From positions 18,810 through 82,809 of the forward strand of contig NZ_LACH01000053.1 of the NCBI RefSeq assembly GCF_000968015.1: a DNA stretch of 64,000 nucleotides. The letters are read 5' to 3'. The notes below the pieces were generated by a model, which was not told where the DNA came from, searched no databases, and was given only the letters and a program-made list of their open reading frames with translations. Source of the stretch: Pseudomonas fluorescens. Lineage in GTDB: Bacteria > Pseudomonadota > Gammaproteobacteria > Pseudomonadales > Pseudomonadaceae. Of the stretch, positions 25,062-35,109 are shown one piece after another (position 1 is the first letter of the stretch; every line of letters starts with the position of its first letter). The translations under genes were made by a program, and so were the position numbers.

Positions 25062-25133
25062 AATCGCAGCCTGCGGCAGCTCCTGCATGGGATTACTTAA
25101 CCCTGTAGGAGCTGCCGCAGGCTGCGATCTTTT
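25062..25133. repeat. Palindromic repeat, class 2
   Basis: ATCGCAGCCTGCGGCAGCTC and its inverse flank a short AT-rich loop; same family as 7050 and 57440 but with the arm CTGCGGCAGCTCCT instead of CTCGTTTCACTCGACAGCTC. Confidence 0.88.
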
Positions 25134-25142
25134 AAGGCAAAC

Positions 25143-26264
25143 TCAGCGCTTGCGTAGAATCACGCTACCAATCGAGTAACCGGCGCCGAACGAGCTGAGC
25201 ACTGCCAGCGAACCGGCGGCCAGATCGTCCTGGTTCTTGTGAAACGCGATCACGGAACCGGCGGAGCTGGTGTTGGCGTAGGTGTCGAGAATCACCGGGG
25301 CTTCTTCTTCGGTGGCTTCGCGGCCCAGCAGTTTCTTGACGATCAGATGGTTCATGCTGAGGTTGGCCTGGTGCAGCCAGAAGCGTTTCACGTCGCTGAT
25401 GTTGAGCGTGTTCTCTTCCAGGTGCGTAGCGATCAGCTCGGCGACCATCGGGCAGACATCGCGGAACACCTTGCGGCCTTCCTGCACGAACAGTTTGTCC
25501 TTGTTCCCGATGCCTTCTTCCGCCGCGCGGTTGAGGAAGCCGAAGTTGTTGCGGATGTTGTTGGAGAACTTGGTCAGCAGCTTGGTGCTGACGATGTCGA
25601 ACTGGTACTTGGACGTCGCCAGGTCAGCACGTTCAATGATCACCGCGGTAGCGGCGTCGCCGAAGATGAAGTGGCTGTCGCGGTCGCGGAAGTTCAGGTG
25701 ACCGGTGCAGACTTCCGGGTTGACCATCAGGATCGCCCGGGCCTGGCCCAGTTGCACGCTGTTGGCCGCAGCCTGAATGCCAAAGGTCGCCGAGGAGCAG
25801 GCGACGTTCATGTCGTAACCGAAACCCTGGATGCCCAAGGCTTCCTGGACTTCGATGGCGATGGCCGGGTAGGCACGTTGCAGGTTGGAGCAGGCGACGA
25901 TCACGCCGTCGATGTCCGCGGCGGTCTTGCCGGCACGCTGCAAGGCTTGCTCGGCGGCGCCGATGGCCATTTGGCAAAGCACCGACCACTCGTCATTCGA
26001 GCGTTCCGGCAGGCGTGGAGCCATGCGTTGCGGGTCGAGGATGCCGTCCTTGTCCATGACAAAACGGCTTTTGATGCCAGACGCCTTTTCGATAAACGCC
26101 GCGCTGGACTCGGTCAACGCTTCGATTTCGCCGCGCGCGATGGCGTCGGCATTGTCGGCGTTGAATAGCGCGACGTAAGCGTTGAAAGACTGCACCAGCT
26201 CTTCGTTGGAGATGCTGTTGGCCGGGGTGTACAGGCCGGTGCCGCTGATGACGACGTTATGCAT
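25143..26264 (-). CDS. Beta-ketoacyl-ACP synthase III family protein (PA3286-like)
   Basis: A 373-residue thiolase-fold synthase. The triad is complete: Cys156 in MNVACSSATF, His298 in WLHQANLSMNHL and Asn331 in TYANTSSAGS. It is longer than housekeeping FabH (about 320) and its size and wording match Pseudomonas PA3286, which condenses medium-chain acyl-CoA from beta-oxidation with malonyl-ACP and so feeds fatty acids back into synthesis. That equivalence is inferred by length and memory. The start at 26264 is the first ATG with the conserved VVISGTGLYTP strand directly after. Confidence 0.88.
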   Translation of the reverse strand: MHNVVISGTGLYTPANSISNEELVQSFNAYVALFNADNADAIARGEIEALTESSAAFIEKASGIKSRFVMDKDGILDPQRMAPRLPERSNDEWSVLCQMAIGAAEQALQRAGKTAADIDGVIVACSNLQRAYPAIAIEVQEALGIQGFGYDMNVACSSATFGIQAAANSVQLGQARAILMVNPEVCTGHLNFRDRDSHFIFGDAATAVIIERADLATSKYQFDIVSTKLLTKFSNNIRNNFGFLNRAAEEGIGNKDKLFVQEGRKVFRDVCPMVAELIATHLEENTLNISDVKRFWLHQANLSMNHLIVKKLLGREATEEEAPVILDTYANTSSAGSVIAFHKNQDDLAAGSLAVLSSFGAGYSIGSVILRKR

Positions 26265-26501
26265 GGTCGTTTCTCTAATCTGTTCAGGCAGAAAGTGTTG
26301 GCACCCACGTACCAACACACAAAGAGTCTATTCCCCTCACGGGAAGCAAACCTGGCATCGCTTTACTCCGATCCGCCCAGACCTGTGAAGGCTCAAAACT
26401 GCGGGGCCGGCGTTTATAGGCGCGAAGTTTGCCATAAACATTGGGTTTTGGCGCCTTTTGCTGGATCAATCGCCCCCCCTGCCGGACTGTAGGATCGGGG
26501 C

Positions 26502-29500
26502 CTACGGTTCGACCTGGGTCCATTGCTTGTTCAGGCGCTTGTCGGAGATCGGCACCTTGGTCCCCAATTGTTGGGCGAACAGCGAAACCCGATATTCCTC
26601 CAGCCACCAGCGATAGAGTTCCAGCTGCGGATCGCGTTTACCTTCCTGGGCATGTTTGTTGGCGCGGGTTTGATATTGCGTCCACAAGCCAGACAACTCG
26701 CCGCTCCAGACCCGATCCCTCTGTACCTGAGCGCCGATTTTCTCGAAGCGCTGCTCGACCGCTTTCAGATAACGCGGCAACTCCTTGAGCCACTGCATCG
26801 GGGTTTCCCGGACAAACCCCGGATACACCAGATGACTGAGCTGCTGCTTGATGTCGTTCAGGGCCACGGCTTGCGCCAGGTCGATCTTGCCCTTGAAGCG
26901 TTTTTGCAGGCCGTGCCAGAGCTTGAGGATTTCCAGCGTCAGCTTGGCCAGGCGCTCCGCGTGCTCGGTCCAGCCACCGCGCTTGCGTTCGGCCAGTGAG
27001 GCCAACCCGGCACCATCGCGTGGCAACGGGTCTTCGCCGTCGAGAATGCAGCTGTCGAGGCTGGCCAGCAGGATATCTTCGACCAGACTGTCGATGCGCC
27101 CCATGTCGCGGTACATCAGGCCCAATTCGGTCAGCCCCGGCAACTTGCCGCGCAGGAACTTCGCCGGTTCGGCCAGTTGCTGCATCAGCAAACGCTGCAA
27201 GGCGCGGCGATGTTGAAACTCTGCCTCGGCCGGCGTCGAGAAACGTCCTTCCTTGACCGTGCCGCTCTCTTCCACCAGCGCCGGATACACCGTCATCGAT
27301 AGCCCGGCGATCTTCTGCTGAGTTTTCTCGGCGACGGCGGCAAACACTTTCGGCTCCACCGGTTGCTGGTTTTTTGCGGTTTGCGGCACGGCCAACGCGG
27401 CCTGACTGGCTTCGGCAAAGCGTGCGGTCAGTTCCGCCAGATCACGCCCTTCACCCAGGAACTTGCCCTGGCCGTCGACGATTTCCAGGTTCATCCGCAA
27501 ATGACTGTCGACCTGCTGCGACGCTTCGGCCCAGGCTTCATCGCTGACCCGCGCACCGGTCATGCGCAACAGTTCACGACCCAATGCTTGAGGCAACGAG
27601 CCCTCGGCAAAAGTCATGCGCTGCAACGCCGCTTTGACGAAGTCCGGCACCGGCACGAAATTCTTGCGCAAGGCTTTTGGCAGGTTGCGCACCAGCGCGA
27701 TGCACTTGGCTTCGATTACGCCGGGCACCAACCATTCCAGACGTTCCGGGGGCAGCATCGGCAACAACGGCGCCGGCACACGCAGGGTCACGCCGTCACG
27801 CGGGTGGTTCGGCTCGAAGTGGTAGCTCAGCGCCAACTCCAGATCACCGATGTGCAAGGTGTCCGGGTAATGCAGCGCGGTGACTTCACTCGCCTCGCGA
27901 GCCAGTACGTCTTCTTCGCGCATGATCAGCAGCTGCGGGTCTTTCTGGCTGTTGACCCGATACCAGCTGTCGAAGGTAGCGATCTGGTGGATCTCCGCTG
28001 GCAGTCGCGCATCGTAGAAGGCGAACAGGGTTTCTTCGTCCGCCAGAATGTCGCGACGGCGAGCCTTGGCTTCCAGTTCGTCGAGCTGTTCCAGCAGTTG
28101 CGCATTGGCCGTCAGGCACTTGGCCTTGGACTGAATCTCGCCGCGCACCAGACCTTCACGAATGAAGAACTCACGGGACACCACCGGGTCGATCGGCCCG
28201 TAATGCACCGGCCGGCGACCGACCACGATCAGCCCGAACAAGGTGATTTGCTCGAAGGCCACGACCTGGCCGCGCTTCTTCTCCCAATGGGGTTCGAAGT
28301 GGTTTTTCTTGATCAGGTGCCCGGCCAAAGGCTCGATCCAGTCGGCGTCGATCTTGGCGACCATGCGCGCGTAGAGCTTGGTGGTTTCCACCAGTTCGGC
28401 GGCCATCAGCCATTGCGGACGCTTCTTGCCGAGACCCGATGACGGGTGAATCCAGAAACGCCGCTGACGGGCGCCGAGGTAGTCGCCTTCTTCGGTTTTC
28501 TGCCCGATCTGGCTGAGCAACCCCGAGAGCACGGCTTTGTGCAGTTTCGGGTAATCCGCCGGCTCTTTATTGAGGCTCAACTGCATGTCGCGGCAGATCA
28601 GGCTCAACTGCCGGTGAGAGTCACGCCATTCGCGCAGACGCAGGTAATTCAGGAAATTCTTGCGGCACCAATTGCGCAACGGGCTGGCGGTCAGCGCCTG
28701 GCGCTGTTCTTCGAAACCACGCCACAGATTGACCAACCCGGCGAAGTCCGAGTCCACGTCTTTCCACTGCGCGTGCGCCTGATCCGCCGCTTGCTGACGC
28801 TCCGGCGGACGCTCGCGCGGGTCCTGAATCGACATGGCGCTGGCGACGATCAGCACTTCCTGCAAGCTGCCGAGTTTTGCCGCTTCCAGCAGCATGCGGC
28901 CCATGCGTGGGTCCACCGGCAACCGCGCCAATTGGCGACCGAGCGGCGTCAGCTGGCTGTTGCGGTCGACCGCCGAGAGCTCTTGCAGCAGGTTAAAACC
29001 GTCGCTGATGGCTTTGCCATCCGGCGGCTCGATAAACGGGAAATCGGTTATTTCGCCGAGGCGCAGATGCAGCATCTGCAAAATCACCGCCGCGAGGTTG
29101 GTGCGCAGAATTTCCGGGTCGGTAAATTCCGGGCGGCCGATGAAGTCTTCTTCGGCATACAGGCGAATGCAAATACCCGGCTCGACCCGTCCGCAACGAC
29201 CTTTACGCTGGTTGGCGCTGGCCTGGGAAATCGCTTCGATGGGCAGGCGCTGGACCTTGGCACGGTAGCTGTAGCGGCTGATGCGCGCGGTGCCGCTGTC
29301 GATCACGTAACGAATGCCCGGCACCGTCAGCGAGGTTTCCGCGACGTTGGTCGCCAGAACCACGCGACGGCCTGGGTGTGACTGGAAAATCCGCTGCTGC
29401 TCGGCCGGCGACAGTCGAGCGTAGAGCGGCAGAATTTCAGTGTGCTTGAGTTGGGCTTTACGCAGCATGTCCGCCGCGTCGCGAATCTCACGCTCGCCGG

Positions 29501-30413
29501 GCAGGAACACCAGCACATCGCCGGGGCTCTTGCGTTCGCTGCGTTCGAACGCGGCGATTTCGTCGAGGGTGGCGAGGATCGCCTGATCCACCGTCAAGTC
29601 ATCCTCGACGCGGTTGCCCTCCTCGTCCTGCTCCAGAGTCAGCGGGCGGTACCAGGTTTCTACCGGGAAGGTGCGGCCCGAGACTTCTACAATCGGCGCG
29701 TCATCGAAATGCTTGGAGAAACGCTCCAGGTCGATGGTCGCCGAGGTGATGATGACTTTCAGGTCCGGGCGACGCGGCAGCAGGGTTTTCAGGTAACCGA
29801 GCAGGAAATCGATGTTGAGGCTGCGTTCGTGGGCTTCGTCGACGATGATCGTGTCGTAGCGTTCGAGGTAGCGGTCGTTCTGGGTTTCCGCCAGCAGGAT
29901 GCCGTCGGTCATCAGCTTGATCAGGGTGTTGGAATCGCTCTGGTCCTCGAACCGCACCTGATAGCCGACCAGCGCACCCAACGGCGTCGCCAGTTCTTCG
30001 GCGACCCGGCTCGCCACGCTGCGGGCGGCGATTCGACGGGGCTGGGTGTGGCCGATCAGGCCATGCTGACCGCGACCGATTTCCAGGCAGATCTTCGGCA
30101 ACTGGGTGGTTTTACCCGAACCGGTTTCGCCAGCAATGATCAGCACCTGATGCTTGAGCAGCGCTGCTTTGATTTCGTCGCGCTTGGCGGCGATCGGCAG
30201 GCTGTCGTCGTAACGAATCACCGGCAGGCTGGCCCGCCGCGCCAACACCTGATCACAGGACGCCTGCGTGCGCGTCACCCACTGGGCCAGCTTGGCTTCG
30301 TCAGGTTTTTTGCGCAGCTCAAGCAACTGCCGCCGCAGCCGGTGGCGGTCGGCGAGCATGGCGTGATCGAGGTTTTTCAGCAGTTTGTCGATGGAAGGCG
30401 ATTCGTCAGTCAT
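26502..30413 (-). CDS. hrpA: ATP-dependent RNA helicase HrpA
   Basis: A 1303-residue DEAH-box helicase, the usual HrpA length. Walker A GETGSGKT at 95-102, DEAH in IIVDEAHERSLN at about 195, SATID, the DEAH domain 2 motif SQASANQRKGRCGRVEPG, then helicase-associated and OB-fold parts and the long C-terminal region characteristic of HrpA (residues 650 to end). Family members act on mRNA and on stalled ribosomes. The gene stands alone; no ribosome-binding signal odder than normal was noted. The 237-base gap to the FabH-like gene holds nothing recognisable. Confidence 0.97.
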   Translation of the reverse strand: MTDESPSIDKLLKNLDHAMLADRHRLRRQLLELRKKPDEAKLAQWVTRTQASCDQVLARRASLPVIRYDDSLPIAAKRDEIKAALLKHQVLIIAGETGSGKTTQLPKICLEIGRGQHGLIGHTQPRRIAARSVASRVAEELATPLGALVGYQVRFEDQSDSNTLIKLMTDGILLAETQNDRYLERYDTIIVDEAHERSLNIDFLLGYLKTLLPRRPDLKVIITSATIDLERFSKHFDDAPIVEVSGRTFPVETWYRPLTLEQDEEGNRVEDDLTVDQAILATLDEIAAFERSERKSPGDVLVFLPGEREIRDAADMLRKAQLKHTEILPLYARLSPAEQQRIFQSHPGRRVVLATNVAETSLTVPGIRYVIDSGTARISRYSYRAKVQRLPIEAISQASANQRKGRCGRVEPGICIRLYAEEDFIGRPEFTDPEILRTNLAAVILQMLHLRLGEITDFPFIEPPDGKAISDGFNLLQELSAVDRNSQLTPLGRQLARLPVDPRMGRMLLEAAKLGSLQEVLIVASAMSIQDPRERPPERQQAADQAHAQWKDVDSDFAGLVNLWRGFEEQRQALTASPLRNWCRKNFLNYLRLREWRDSHRQLSLICRDMQLSLNKEPADYPKLHKAVLSGLLSQIGQKTEEGDYLGARQRRFWIHPSSGLGKKRPQWLMAAELVETTKLYARMVAKIDADWIEPLAGHLIKKNHFEPHWEKKRGQVVAFEQITLFGLIVVGRRPVHYGPIDPVVSREFFIREGLVRGEIQSKAKCLTANAQLLEQLDELEAKARRRDILADEETLFAFYDARLPAEIHQIATFDSWYRVNSQKDPQLLIMREEDVLAREASEVTALHYPDTLHIGDLELALSYHFEPNHPRDGVTLRVPAPLLPMLPPERLEWLVPGVIEAKCIALVRNLPKALRKNFVPVPDFVKAALQRMTFAEGSLPQALGRELLRMTGARVSDEAWAEASQQVDSHLRMNLEIVDGQGKFLGEGRDLAELTARFAEASQAALAVPQTAKNQQPVEPKVFAAVAEKTQQKIAGLSMTVYPALVEESGTVKEGRFSTPAEAEFQHRRALQRLLMQQLAEPAKFLRGKLPGLTELGLMYRDMGRIDSLVEDILLASLDSCILDGEDPLPRDGAGLASLAERKRGGWTEHAERLAKLTLEILKLWHGLQKRFKGKIDLAQAVALNDIKQQLSHLVYPGFVRETPMQWLKELPRYLKAVEQRFEKIGAQVQRDRVWSGELSGLWTQYQTRANKHAQEGKRDPQLELYRWWLEEYRVSLFAQQLGTKVPISDKRLNKQWTQVEP

Positions 30414-30468
30414 CAGGTACGCAATAAGTCGTCTAGTGGCGCAGGGGGCGGATTGTCGCAGATTTTAC

Positions 30469-30590
30469 GACCGCTGCGCGGTCGATCGCGAGCAAGCTCG
30501 CTCCCACAGTTGACCGCGGCATCCCCGATTCTGTGCTCGCCATAGAACCCATGTGGGAGCGAGCCTGCTCGCGATCGGCCGCGCAGCGGA
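30469..30590. repeat. REP doublet with extended outer arms
   Basis: Besides the usual GATCGCGAGCAAGCTCGCTC / inverse pair, the outer flanks CCGCTGCGCGGTC and GGCCGCGCAGCGG also pair, making a longer stem than in other copies here. Confidence 0.88.
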
Positions 30591-30599
30591 CGCAGAGAA

Positions 30600-32318
30600 C
30601 TACTCGTTGTCGAGGCCCTTGCGCCGATACGGGAACACATCAATCACCTTCCCGGCGCGAATGGCTTCCTGAAGGCTTTTCCAGTAATCGGCGTTGTAAA
30701 GTTCACCATGCAACTGATCAAACAACTTGCGCTGCCCCGCATCGGCAAACAAAAACGGCGGAAACTCTTCAGGAAACACATCCAGCGGCCCAATCGAATA
30801 CCAAGGCTCCGACGCCATCTCGTCTTCCGGCGTACGCGGTTGCGGGATATGCCGGAAGTTGGCCTCGGTCAGGAAGCAGATCTCGTCATAGTCATAAAAC
30901 ACCACCCGCCCGTGACGAGTGACGCCAAAATTCTTCAGCAGCATGTCGCCGGGGAAGATGTTCGCCGCCGCCAGTTGCTTGATCGCCAGCCCGTAATCTT
31001 CCAGCGCCTCGCGGACCTGCGCCTCGTTGGCATTTTCCAGATACAGGTTCAACGGCGTCATCCGACGTTCGGTCCAGCAGTGACGGATCAGCACGGTGTC
31101 GCCCTCTACCGACACGGTGGACGCCGCCACATCGAGCAGTTCTTCCAGACAGGCCGGGTCGAACTTGCTCAACGGAAAACGGAAATCGGCGAATTCCTGG
31201 GTGTCGGCCAAACGCCCGACCCGGTCGACGCTTTTCACCAGACGGTACTTCTCGATCACCGTGGCGCGGTCGACGTTCTTCGACGGCGAGAAGCGGTCCT
31301 TGATGATTTTGAATACGGTGTTGAAGCCCGGCAGCGTAAACACGCTCATCACCATGCCACGCACGCCCGGGGCCATGATGAACTGATCGTCGGTGTTGGC
31401 CAGGTGATTGATCAGCGCCCGGTAGAACTCGGATTTTCCGTGTTTGTAAAAGCCGATCGAGGTGTACAACTCGGCGATGTGCTTGCCCGGCAGGATGCGT
31501 TTGAGGAAACCGATGAACTCCGCCGGCACCGGCACGTCGACCATGAAATACGAACGGGTGAACGAGAAGATGATCGACACGTCCGCTTCATCGGTGATCA
31601 GCGCATCGATCTGAATCCCGCGACCTTCGCGGTGCAGCAGCGGAATCACCAGCGGCCATTGTTCGTCCTGGGTGTAGATGCGCCCGACCAGGTACGCGCC
31701 TTTGTTGCGGTAAAGCACCGAGGAAAACAGTTCGACACTCAGCTCCGGATCCTTGCAGACCCAGTCCGGCAGGTTCTCGCGCAATTGCCCTTCGAGACGA
31801 GACATGTCGCCCGCCAGGTTGGCGTAATCCTCGCTGAAGCGGTAGTCGGCAAAAATGCTCGCCAGCATCCCGGACAACTGGCCCTGGGGCTTGTACGTGC
31901 GGGTTTGTGCGGCGCGGGCCCGGCGCAGGCTCGGCCGGGTGGTGTGGATGAACATGCAGCCGTCGCTGATCAGGTCGTGGCTGAACAGCCCGCAGAAGAT
32001 CGAGTTGTACCAGGTCTCGGACAGTTCATCGTCGAAGCGCAGGTCGATCAGCGTGATGTAAGCGCTTTTGACCAGCGGCCAGCAGCTGACATCCAGCGTG
32101 TCGGCGTCAAAAGCGATGTGCAGCCGTCCGACCGTTTCGCTGACTTTTTCTTCATAGAGGTTGATCCGCGCAGCCGACGCCGTCTGGGTCTCCTGCCACT
32201 TGGCCTGCTCGAAGCGAGCGCGGGCGCCGTCGGTGATCTGGCGGAAATGCTCGCGGTAATCGTCAAAGCCATCGAGGATCATTCGGGCGATGTCGGCGGC
32301 TGGCCATTGCTGCGGCAT
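30600..32318 (-). CDS. aceK: Isocitrate dehydrogenase kinase/phosphatase
   Basis: A 572-residue bifunctional enzyme, the normal AceK size. It contains the ATP loop PGVRGMVMSVFTLPGFNTVF with downstream VFKIIKDRF, the catalytic-region wording NIFPGDMLLKNFGVTRHGRV and VFYDYDEICFL (DYDE metal site), and the regulatory N-terminal half. It switches isocitrate dehydrogenase off by phosphorylation on acetate or fatty acids, sending carbon to the glyoxylate shunt. GAGG lies 8 bases before the ATG. Unlike in enterobacteria it is not next to aceBA. Confidence 0.97.
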   Translation of the reverse strand: MPQQWPAADIARMILDGFDDYREHFRQITDGARARFEQAKWQETQTASAARINLYEEKVSETVGRLHIAFDADTLDVSCWPLVKSAYITLIDLRFDDELSETWYNSIFCGLFSHDLISDGCMFIHTTRPSLRRARAAQTRTYKPQGQLSGMLASIFADYRFSEDYANLAGDMSRLEGQLRENLPDWVCKDPELSVELFSSVLYRNKGAYLVGRIYTQDEQWPLVIPLLHREGRGIQIDALITDEADVSIIFSFTRSYFMVDVPVPAEFIGFLKRILPGKHIAELYTSIGFYKHGKSEFYRALINHLANTDDQFIMAPGVRGMVMSVFTLPGFNTVFKIIKDRFSPSKNVDRATVIEKYRLVKSVDRVGRLADTQEFADFRFPLSKFDPACLEELLDVAASTVSVEGDTVLIRHCWTERRMTPLNLYLENANEAQVREALEDYGLAIKQLAAANIFPGDMLLKNFGVTRHGRVVFYDYDEICFLTEANFRHIPQPRTPEDEMASEPWYSIGPLDVFPEEFPPFLFADAGQRKLFDQLHGELYNADYWKSLQEAIRAGKVIDVFPYRRKGLDNE

Positions 32319-32446
32319 AGGTAAAACCTCGGCGGCTGATTCTTATCGTGGGCCTGAGCTTAGTGGCCCTTTGTTACGCAACGCAACCATTGCCTTGCGT
32401 CCTGACTGGCGCGACACTTGCCCGCCAATCAAGGAAGGAAAGCGCT

Positions 32447-33355
32447 GTGAACCCCGTCGATACTCTGCGTTTGTTGTCGCTTGCCGCCATTTGGGGCGCG
32501 AGCTTTCTGTTCATGCGCATCATCGCCCCGGTGATTGGCACAATCCCCACTGCTTTTTTCCGCGTGTCGATTGCCGCGGTCGGCCTGTTGGTGATCCTCG
32601 GGCTAATGCGCATCAGCTGGGATTTCAAAGGCAAACTCAAAACCGTGATGCTGCTCGGCGTGATCAACTCCGGGATCCCGGCGACCCTGTACTCGGTAGC
32701 CGCCCAGGTGCTGCCGGCCGGTTACTCGGCGATTTTCAACGCCACCACGCCACTGATGGGCGTGCTGATCGGCGGTCTGTTCTTCCATGAAAAACTCACC
32801 GCCGCCAAACTTGGCGGCGTGTTCCTCGGGCTGTTGGGCGTGGGCATCCTGACCCGAGCCGGTCCGGTGGCATTCGACATGGAACTGTTGATGGGCGCCC
32901 TCGCCTGCCTGCTCGCCACGACCTGCTACGGTTTCGCCGGGTTCCTCGCGCGCCGCTGGCTTGATCAGGCCGGTGGTCTCGACAGTCGTCTATCGGCGGT
33001 GGGCAGCATGCTCGGCGCAACCTTGTTTTTGCTGCCGCTGTTCGGTTACAGCGTGATCAGCCATCCGCCGGAGAGCTGGGGCGGCTGGAGTGTATGGCTG
33101 TCGCTGCTGGGGTTAGGGCTGGTGTGTACCGCGTTGGCGTACATTATTTACTTCCGCCTGCTCAGCTCGGTCGGGCCGGTGAAGTCGATGACCACGACCT
33201 TTCTCATCCCGCCGTTCGGGGTGTTGTGGGGGGCGTTGTTGCTGGATGAGCCGTTGTCGATGGCGCATATCTATGGCGGGGTGTTGATTGCAGCGGCGTT
33301 GTGGCTGGTGTTGAAGCGTACGGTGGTGAAGGCTGCTGCGGTGGCCGCCAAGTAA
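32447..33355 (+). CDS. DMT family (EamA) transporter
   Basis: A 302-residue inner-membrane protein with ten predicted helices in two EamA repeats; wording LAAIWGASFLFMRIIAPVIG, VLPAGYSAIFNATTPLMGVL, and KSMTTTFLIPPFGVLWGALL is typical. The GTG at 32447 is taken as start because GGAAGGAA lies just upstream and the first helix begins a few residues later. Substrate unknown; export of amino acids or related metabolites is usual for the family. Confidence 0.87.
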   Translation: MNPVDTLRLLSLAAIWGASFLFMRIIAPVIGTIPTAFFRVSIAAVGLLVILGLMRISWDFKGKLKTVMLLGVINSGIPATLYSVAAQVLPAGYSAIFNATTPLMGVLIGGLFFHEKLTAAKLGGVFLGLLGVGILTRAGPVAFDMELLMGALACLLATTCYGFAGFLARRWLDQAGGLDSRLSAVGSMLGATLFLLPLFGYSVISHPPESWGGWSVWLSLLGLGLVCTALAYIIYFRLLSSVGPVKSMTTTFLIPPFGVLWGALLLDEPLSMAHIYGGVLIAAALWLVLKRTVVKAAAVAAK

Positions 33356-33378
33356 TTTGTGGTGTGGCTACTGGCGCC

Positions 33379-33472
33379 ATCGCGAGCAGGCTCACTCCCA
33401 CAGGGGATCCCCGGTGAACACAATATTTGTGAACACTTGGATTAAATGTAGGAGCGAGCCTGCTCGCGATAG
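33379..33472. repeat. REP doublet (REPIN), class 1, diverged
   Basis: CATCGCGAGCAGGCTCACTC at 33379 and TGTAGGAGCGAGCCTGCTCG at 33447 are inverse copies with a few substitutions. Confidence 0.88.
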
Positions 33473-33486
33473 CGGTAGTTCAGGCA

Positions 33487-35067
33487 CTACAAGGCCGACT
33501 GACTCACCTCGCCATCCACCAACCGCCGGATCCCCAGCGGATTAGCGTTCTGCAACGCCTCAGGCAACAACGCATCCGGGTAATTCTGGAAGCACACCGG
33601 CCGCAGGAAACGATCGATCGCCAGCGTACCCACCGACGTACCCCGCGAATCTGAAGTGGCCGGGTAAGGCCCGCCATGCACCATCGCCTCGCAGACCTCG
33701 ACCCCCGTCGGATAACCATTGAGCAAAATCCGCCCGACCTTTTCCTGCAGCGCCTCCGCGAGCCAACGGTACTCCAGCAATTCCTCGGCCTCGCCAATCA
33801 ACGTCGCCGTCAGTTGCCCGCGCAAACCGTGCAGCGCAGCCGCGAGCTGAGCCCGATCCTCGACTTCGATGACGATGGTGGTCGGTCCGAAGACTTCTTC
33901 CTGAAGCAGTTCATCGCCCGTGAGCAACAGGCTGACATCCGCCTTGAACACTTGCGGATGAGCCTGATTCCCCTGTTGCGGCTTGCCCGCCAGGTGCGTC
34001 AGCCCCGGATGTTCGTGCAGCTCAGCCAGGCCTTTGCTATAGCTGACGAGCGCACCGGCATTGAGCATGGTTTGCGCCGGTTGCTGGTTCATGCTCGCGC
34101 AAAAGCTTTCCAGAAACAGGCTGAACTGCGGTGAACGCAAACCAATGACCAAACCTGGATTGGTGCAAAACTGCCCACAACCGAGTGTCACCGAACCGGC
34201 CAGTTGCACAGCGATCTGCTCGCCGCGCACCTTGAGCGCTTCGGGCAGCAGGAACACCGGGTTGATACTCGACATCTCGGCAAACACCGGGATCGGCTGC
34301 GGCCGGGTCGCGGCCATGTGACTCAAGGCATTGCCGCCCTTGAGCGAACCGGTGAAACCCACGGCCTGAATCGCCGGGTGCTTGACCAGCCATTCGCCGA
34401 CACCCCCGCCATAAATCATGTTGAACACGCCGGCCGGCATCTCGGTGCGCTCGGCGGCGCGGATGATCGCGTCCGCCACCCATTCGGCGGTCGCCATGTG
34501 CCCGCTGTGAGCTTTGAAAACCACCGGGCAACCGGCGGCCAGCGCCGAGGCGGTATCACCACCGGCCGTTGAGAACGCCAACGGAAAGTTACTGGCGCCG
34601 AACACCGCGACCGGCCCAAGGGCGATGCGGTACTGACGCAGATCCGGACGCGGCAACGGCTGGCGATCCGGCAACGCCCGATCAATCCGCGCACCGTAGA
34701 AATCGCCGCGCCGCAGAACCTTGGCGAACAAGCGCATCTGCCCGCTGGTGCGGGCGCGTTCACCCTGGATACGCCCCGCCGGCAACGCGGTTTCGCGGCA
34801 GACTGTGGCGACGAAGTCATCGCCCAAGGCATCGATTTCATCGGCAATGGCGTCGAGGAATGCCGCGCGTTTTTCCGCGCTCAGGTTGCGGTAGATCGGG
34901 TAGGCAGCGGCTGCGGATTTCGCTGCAGTATCCACTTCGGCTTCAGTGGCCTGGAAGAAGGTGCCGGGCAGCGGCTCACCGGTAGTCGCGTCGAGGCTTT
35001 GCAGCTGCAACGTGCCGTTGGCGCTGCGGCGACCGCCGACGTAGTTGTGTCCGAGTAGCGAAGTCAT
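33487..35067 (-). CDS. Alpha-ketoglutaric semialdehyde dehydrogenase
   Basis: A 526-residue NAD(P)+ aldehyde dehydrogenase of the KGSADH type: FGASNFPLAFS (Asn160), Lys185 in VVFKAHSGH, Glu264 in FAEMSSINPV and nucleophile Cys301 in GCGQFCTNPGL. The GASNFPLAFSTAGGDTASAL and AHSGHMATAEW wording is that of 2,5-dioxopentanoate dehydrogenases. It oxidises alpha-ketoglutaric semialdehyde to alpha-ketoglutarate, the last step of non-phosphorylating pentonate and hexarate routes. It is the third gene of a leftward run after the dehydratase and the AraD1 protein (42-base gap), in reaction order. Confidence 0.92.
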   Translation of the reverse strand: MTSLLGHNYVGGRRSANGTLQLQSLDATTGEPLPGTFFQATEAEVDTAAKSAAAAYPIYRNLSAEKRAAFLDAIADEIDALGDDFVATVCRETALPAGRIQGERARTSGQMRLFAKVLRRGDFYGARIDRALPDRQPLPRPDLRQYRIALGPVAVFGASNFPLAFSTAGGDTASALAAGCPVVFKAHSGHMATAEWVADAIIRAAERTEMPAGVFNMIYGGGVGEWLVKHPAIQAVGFTGSLKGGNALSHMAATRPQPIPVFAEMSSINPVFLLPEALKVRGEQIAVQLAGSVTLGCGQFCTNPGLVIGLRSPQFSLFLESFCASMNQQPAQTMLNAGALVSYSKGLAELHEHPGLTHLAGKPQQGNQAHPQVFKADVSLLLTGDELLQEEVFGPTTIVIEVEDRAQLAAALHGLRGQLTATLIGEAEELLEYRWLAEALQEKVGRILLNGYPTGVEVCEAMVHGGPYPATSDSRGTSVGTLAIDRFLRPVCFQNYPDALLPEALQNANPLGIRRLVDGEVSQSAL

Positions 35068-35109
35068 GACTGATTCCTTGACCGGCCAACAGCGCCGGTG
35101 GTTGAAGAC

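Noticed and set aside
29442..30545. Long rightward frame opposite the 5' part of hrpA
   Set aside because: No motif or ribosome-binding site; the leftward HrpA motifs cover the same bases.
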